A stretch of 64,000 nucleotides of DNA from Lachnospiraceae bacterium (GTDB taxonomy: Bacteria; Bacillota; Clostridia; Lachnospirales; Lachnospiraceae): the NCBI GenBank assembly GCA_030524525.1, contig JAUNGI010000006.1:29307-93306 (forward strand), written 5' to 3'. Position numbers and translations under genes: made by a program. Shown piece after piece: positions 61,478-64,000 of the stretch; positions within the stretch are counted from its first letter, which is position 1, and every line of letters starts with the position of its first letter. The notes beneath the pieces were generated by a model, which saw only the letters and a list, made by a program, of their open reading frames with translations, ran no database searches and was not told the origin of the DNA.

Positions 61478-62503
61478 ATGAACATTTGGAGAATGGCGGG
61501 GACGCCCGTCCCGACGGTGGGCGTTCGTGAGGAAACCGTCTCGGAAATGCGGAATATTCCGCTTTTGTTTACCGTGCTGTTTGGGGTTTTGGCGATCGTA
61601 TGCGCCTGCCTGCTGCTGTTTTTTGCATGGAAAAAGCGGAAAAACGGAAAAGGCTCCGTGCGGATGGTGCTGCTGGCGCTGCTTTTGGTAGCGGCGCTCG
61701 GCGCGTGCCAGAAGGAGGAGGAAAACTATACGAAGACCGGGGAGAGCGAGCCCCAGTATGAAGACTCGGAAATTCCCGGGGACGGATTCGCCTCCGGCGA
61801 CGATCTGCAGCACGACGAGCCGGGCGGAACCGCCGCGGCGACGCCGACGCCGGGGACAAGCGGCAGAACGTTCGTGGTAGCGCTCGACGCCGGGCATGGC
61901 GGGGCTTATCCGGGCTCCCAGTACGACGGCAGAACGGAGAAGGACGAAAACTGGAAGCTCGTACAGAAGATCAAAGCTTATCTGGAGGCCAATTATCCGA
62001 ACGTGACCGTCGTCCTGACCCGAGAGGGGGACGAGGGGCTGTCGGACGATCTGGCGGAGGATCTGCGGCTGCGCGTGGAAAAGGCGAAAAACGCCGGAGC
62101 CGACGCGCTGCTGAGCATTCATTTCAACGCCTCCGAGAACCACACGCAGTACGGGTCCATGATCTGCGTGTCGAAGCAGGAAAACGTGCGGGAGCAGTCT
62201 AGGCTTCTGGCAAACTCCATCCTCGCGGAGCTGGAAGCGCTGGGGCTGAAAAACAACGGGCCGTATGAGCGCTCCAGCACCGACACGGTGGATGAAAACG
62301 GCGTGCCCGTGGATTATTATGCGATCAACCGGCACGGCGCGAATATGGATCTGGTCGCCCTGATCGTCGAAAACTGCTACATGGATCACGAGACCGACAT
62401 TCCGTTTATGAGCACGGACGACGCCCTCGACGCCCTTGCCAAGGCGGACGCCGAGGGACTGATGGCTTATCTGAACGCTCTTCCGGAGGAAGGCTCCGAC
62501 TAG
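61478..62503 (+). CDS. Membrane-anchored N-acetylmuramoyl-L-alanine amidase (Amidase_3), two N-terminal hydrophobic segments
   Basis: ATG 61478 follows AGAGAGG at 8 bases. The 341-residue protein has a first hydrophobic helix (about 27-50), a basic stretch (KKRKNGKG), and then a second hydrophobic segment ending in a perfect lipobox-like LGAC at about residue 77. A short polar/Pro linker and an Amidase_3 domain follow (about 130-335). Active-site residues are His in LDAGHGGAYPG, Glu in RTEKDENWKL, His in LSIHFNASE and Glu in IVENCYMDHETD. An internal start at about 61664 would give a plain lipoprotein. Its stop overlaps that of the convergent SDR gene. Confidence 0.88.
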   Translation: MNIWRMAGTPVPTVGVREETVSEMRNIPLLFTVLFGVLAIVCACLLLFFAWKKRKNGKGSVRMVLLALLLVAALGACQKEEENYTKTGESEPQYEDSEIPGDGFASGDDLQHDEPGGTAAATPTPGTSGRTFVVALDAGHGGAYPGSQYDGRTEKDENWKLVQKIKAYLEANYPNVTVVLTREGDEGLSDDLAEDLRLRVEKAKNAGADALLSIHFNASENHTQYGSMICVSKQENVREQSRLLANSILAELEALGLKNNGPYERSSTDTVDENGVPVDYYAINRHGANMDLVALIVENCYMDHETDIPFMSTDDALDALAKADAEGLMAYLNALPEEGSD

Positions 62504-63225
62504 AACCAGCCGCCGTCAAAGCCGATGACCTGACCTGTGAGGTAGGCGGGCGCCGTCAGCAGCAGTCGAACCATTTGGGCGGTCTCCGCCGGCGTTGTGC
62601 TTCGCCCTGCCGGGATTTCCTCGGCAATGGCGTCCAGCTCCTCTTGGGAAAGCATGGCGTTCATCTTTGTGTCTACCATTCCAAGCGCCAGCGCGTTGAC
62701 CGAAATGCCGCTGGGAGCAAGCTCCTTGGCGAGCGCCTTGGTCAGCAGGTTGACCCCGCCCTTTGCGGCGGAATAGGCAGCCTCGCAGGAGGCGCCCCGG
62801 ACTCCCCAGACTGAGGAGATATTCAGGATGACTCCCTTTTTTCGCGAGACCATGGCGGGAACGACGGCGCGGCAGGTTTGGTATACCGTCGTCAGGTTGG
62901 AGGCGAGAACCTCGTTCCAGCCGCTCTCGGACAGATCGGTGAGAAGACCAAGCGAGGCGGTTCCGGCGGTATTGATGAGACCGTCGATTTTTCCGAAGCG
63001 CGAGAGCGCCAGAGCCGCCATTGCCTCTGCCTGCGCGGCGGCGGAAAGATCCCCGCAAAAGCGTTCGCAGCGGCTTCCGAGTGCCTCGCACTCGGCTGTC
63101 AACGCTTCGAGCGCCCCAGCGTTTTTGTTGGCGCAGAGCAGCAGACCGCAGCTGTCCGCCGCAAGCCGCCGGGCAATGGCGCCGCCGATATCTCCGCTTG
63201 CGCCGGTTACGATATATGCATTCAT
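62500..63225 (-). CDS. SDR-family oxidoreductase, FabG-like
   Basis: Start MNAYIVTGASG (63225) follows GTGAGG; the longer open frame runs through a repeat leader. The 241-residue protein has TGASGDIG (residues 7-14), NTAG in the middle instead of the usual NNAG, Ser in LNISSVWG, and YSAAK with the catalytic Tyr-Lys. The C-terminus GQVIGFDGGWF is typical of the FabG group. Substrate is unknown. Its leader is dispersed repeat A in the same relation to the start codon as at 13337-13485. The paralogue at 4572 is clearly distinct in sequence. Confidence 0.87.
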   Translation of the reverse strand: MNAYIVTGASGDIGGAIARRLAADSCGLLLCANKNAGALEALTAECEALGSRCERFCGDLSAAAQAEAMAALALSRFGKIDGLINTAGTASLGLLTDLSESGWNEVLASNLTTVYQTCRAVVPAMVSRKKGVILNISSVWGVRGASCEAAYSAAKGGVNLLTKALAKELAPSGISVNALALGMVDTKMNAMLSQEELDAIAEEIPAGRSTTPAETAQMVRLLLTAPAYLTGQVIGFDGGWF

Positions 63226-63385
63226 GGATACCTCACAGAGCGGAGCATATTTATTTGCGGAGGATCGCGCCGGGAATTTCGAATTCTTGGCGGCGATCAT
63301 AGGATGTTTGCGCTCCGCCGCAAACATCCCAAGGGGAAAAGGCCGCGCGTCCGCGTGTTTTCACCCTTCCTCCGGCATCGGTTGC
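63226..63385 (-). repeat. Dispersed repeat A, copy 2: hairpin leader of the SDR gene
   Basis: Read on the minus strand, this leader aligns with 13337-13485. Shared segments are TTTGCGGCGGAGC, TGATCGC, GGCGCG and GCTCCGCT. The second hairpin is GGATGTTTG/CAAACATCC (63302-63310 with 63321-63329) against GGCGGTTTG/CAAGCCGCC in copy 1, so stems are conserved by paired changes. It ends with the SDR gene's RBS. Confidence 0.65.
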
Positions 63386-63474
63386 ATTTGTCTGTGTTCC
63401 AGTGTAGCATGTTTTCCCGGAGAACGCAATCCGGCATATTTTTGTAGGGGACGGAGAGACTATCCACATATAAC

Positions 63475-64000
63475 GGTGGAAAACGCCGTGCGCCGTAGGA
63501 TGAGCAAGCTCATCGACGGACGCCCGCCGCGAAGGGCTTGGGAGACGAGAGAAAACGCCGTGCAGAAAGCTCGAAAAACCTGAGGTTTTCCTCGCTTTGC
63601 GGCTGTCGCCGCACCTGCCGCCAGCGCCGTACGCCGTAGGATGAGCAAGCTCATCGCCCGCCACCCGCCGCGAAGGGCTTGGGAGACGAGAGAAAACGCC
63701 GTGCAGAAAGCTCGAAAAACCTGAGGTTTTCCTCGCTTTGCGGCTGTCGCCGCACCTGCCGCCAGCGTCGTGCGCCGTAGGATGAGCAAGCTCATCGCCC
63801 GCCACCCGCCGCGAAGGGCTTGGGAGACGAGAGAAAACGCCGTGCAGAAAGCTCGAAAAACCTGAGGTTTTCCTCGCTTTGCGGCTGTCGCCGCACCTGC
63901 CGCCAGCGCCGTACGCCGTAGGATGAGCAAGCTCATCGACGGACGCCCGCCGCGAAGGGCTTGGGAGACGAGAGAAAACGCCGTGCAGAAAGCTCGAAAA
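63475..64000. repeat. 141-bp tandem repeat array, cut by the window end
   Basis: GTAGGATGAGCAAGCTCATC starts at 63495, 63636, 63777 and 63918, an exact period of 141 bases. There are three full units and a fourth cut off at 64000. Units differ at only a few positions (for example CATCGACGG versus CATCGCCCG). Each contains palindromes GATGAGCAAGCTCATC, AAAACCTGAGGTTTT and GCGGCTGTCGCCGC. The period is a multiple of three, so two minus frames stay open; these look like a by-product and are not called as genes. Confidence 0.9.

Noticed and set aside
63460-63936. A repeated 47-residue unit protein (MSLLILRRT repeats) in the tandem array
   Set aside because: The frame stays open only because the 141-bp unit is divisible by three; no RBS, and a second frame is equally open. 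Treated as a DNA repeat.
63475-64000. CRISPR array
   Set aside because: The whole 141-bp unit is repeated, with no variable spacers, and no cas genes are present.

Overview
The window looks like chromosome of a fairly GC-rich Gram-positive member of the Clostridia (Bacillota). Supporting signs are strong AGGAGG-type ribosome binding sites with TTG and GTG starts, a T-box leader before pheST, lipobox and sortase-type surface proteins with Pro/Thr linkers, SpoIID, LytTR and LiaF-like proteins, Bce-type antibiotic-response modules, and anaerobe oxidative-stress genes (rubrerythrin, flavin reductase-rubredoxin). Family or genus cannot be fixed from this window. All family assignments are by reading the sequences; no searches were run.

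Layout. 1-2457: the end of an ABC-2-like membrane protein and a lipoprotein. 2590-3840: an unusual fusion of an XRE DNA-binding domain to a PurM-like domain. 3943-5864 (minus): rubrerythrin, SDR and high-molecular-weight rubredoxin operon. 5985-12676 (minus): a Bce-like permease, ATPase, response regulator and kinase module, split by an AT-rich IS110-family element (about 8698-10321). The left end of that element carries a candidate bridge RNA whose loop matches both host flanks. 12817-14996: deoxyinosine glycosylase, a zinc-ribbon membrane protein and a GH113-like hydrolase. 15057-19396: a cohesin-like sortase substrate and a large secreted S8 protease behind a promoter-terminator leader. 19640-23050: DegV, MscL with a zinc ribbon, and PepF. 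23076-27760: a GldA/GldF/GldG/DUF4340 ABC operon. 27828-30655: SpoIID-like protein and convergent YihY-like protein. 30778-34651: T-box and pheST. 34756-37992: VanZ-like protein, BACON-M23 peptidase and YD-repeat lipoprotein.

The most striking system is 38041-45361. A cobalamin-riboswitch-like leader precedes a small DNA-binding-like ORF, a cell-wall DUF4430 protein, an alpha/alpha-barrel prenyltransferase-repeat protein, a second DUF4430 protein, and a complete ECF transporter (EcfT, fused EcfA-EcfA', CbrT-like S component). The barrel and DUF4430 proteins resemble the two halves of animal transcobalamin or intrinsic factor, so this reads as a surface B12 capture and import operon.

45417-50684 is a second, intact Bce-like module (regulator, kinase, candidate operator, ATPase, permease). 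50799-52026 is a LytTR/LiaF-like pair. 52168-54256 holds DegV and malic enzyme. 54455-62503 holds a papain-like hydrolase, two Amidase_3 proteins, a polysaccharide deacetylase and a four-part sensor-GGDEF-EAL-beta-helix protein. The window ends with an SDR gene (minus) and a 141-bp tandem repeat array running off the edge. Two dispersed, hairpin-forming intergenic repeat families are also present: one in gene leaders (13337-13485, 63226-63385) and one just after terminators (19455, 31055, 55091, 55160).
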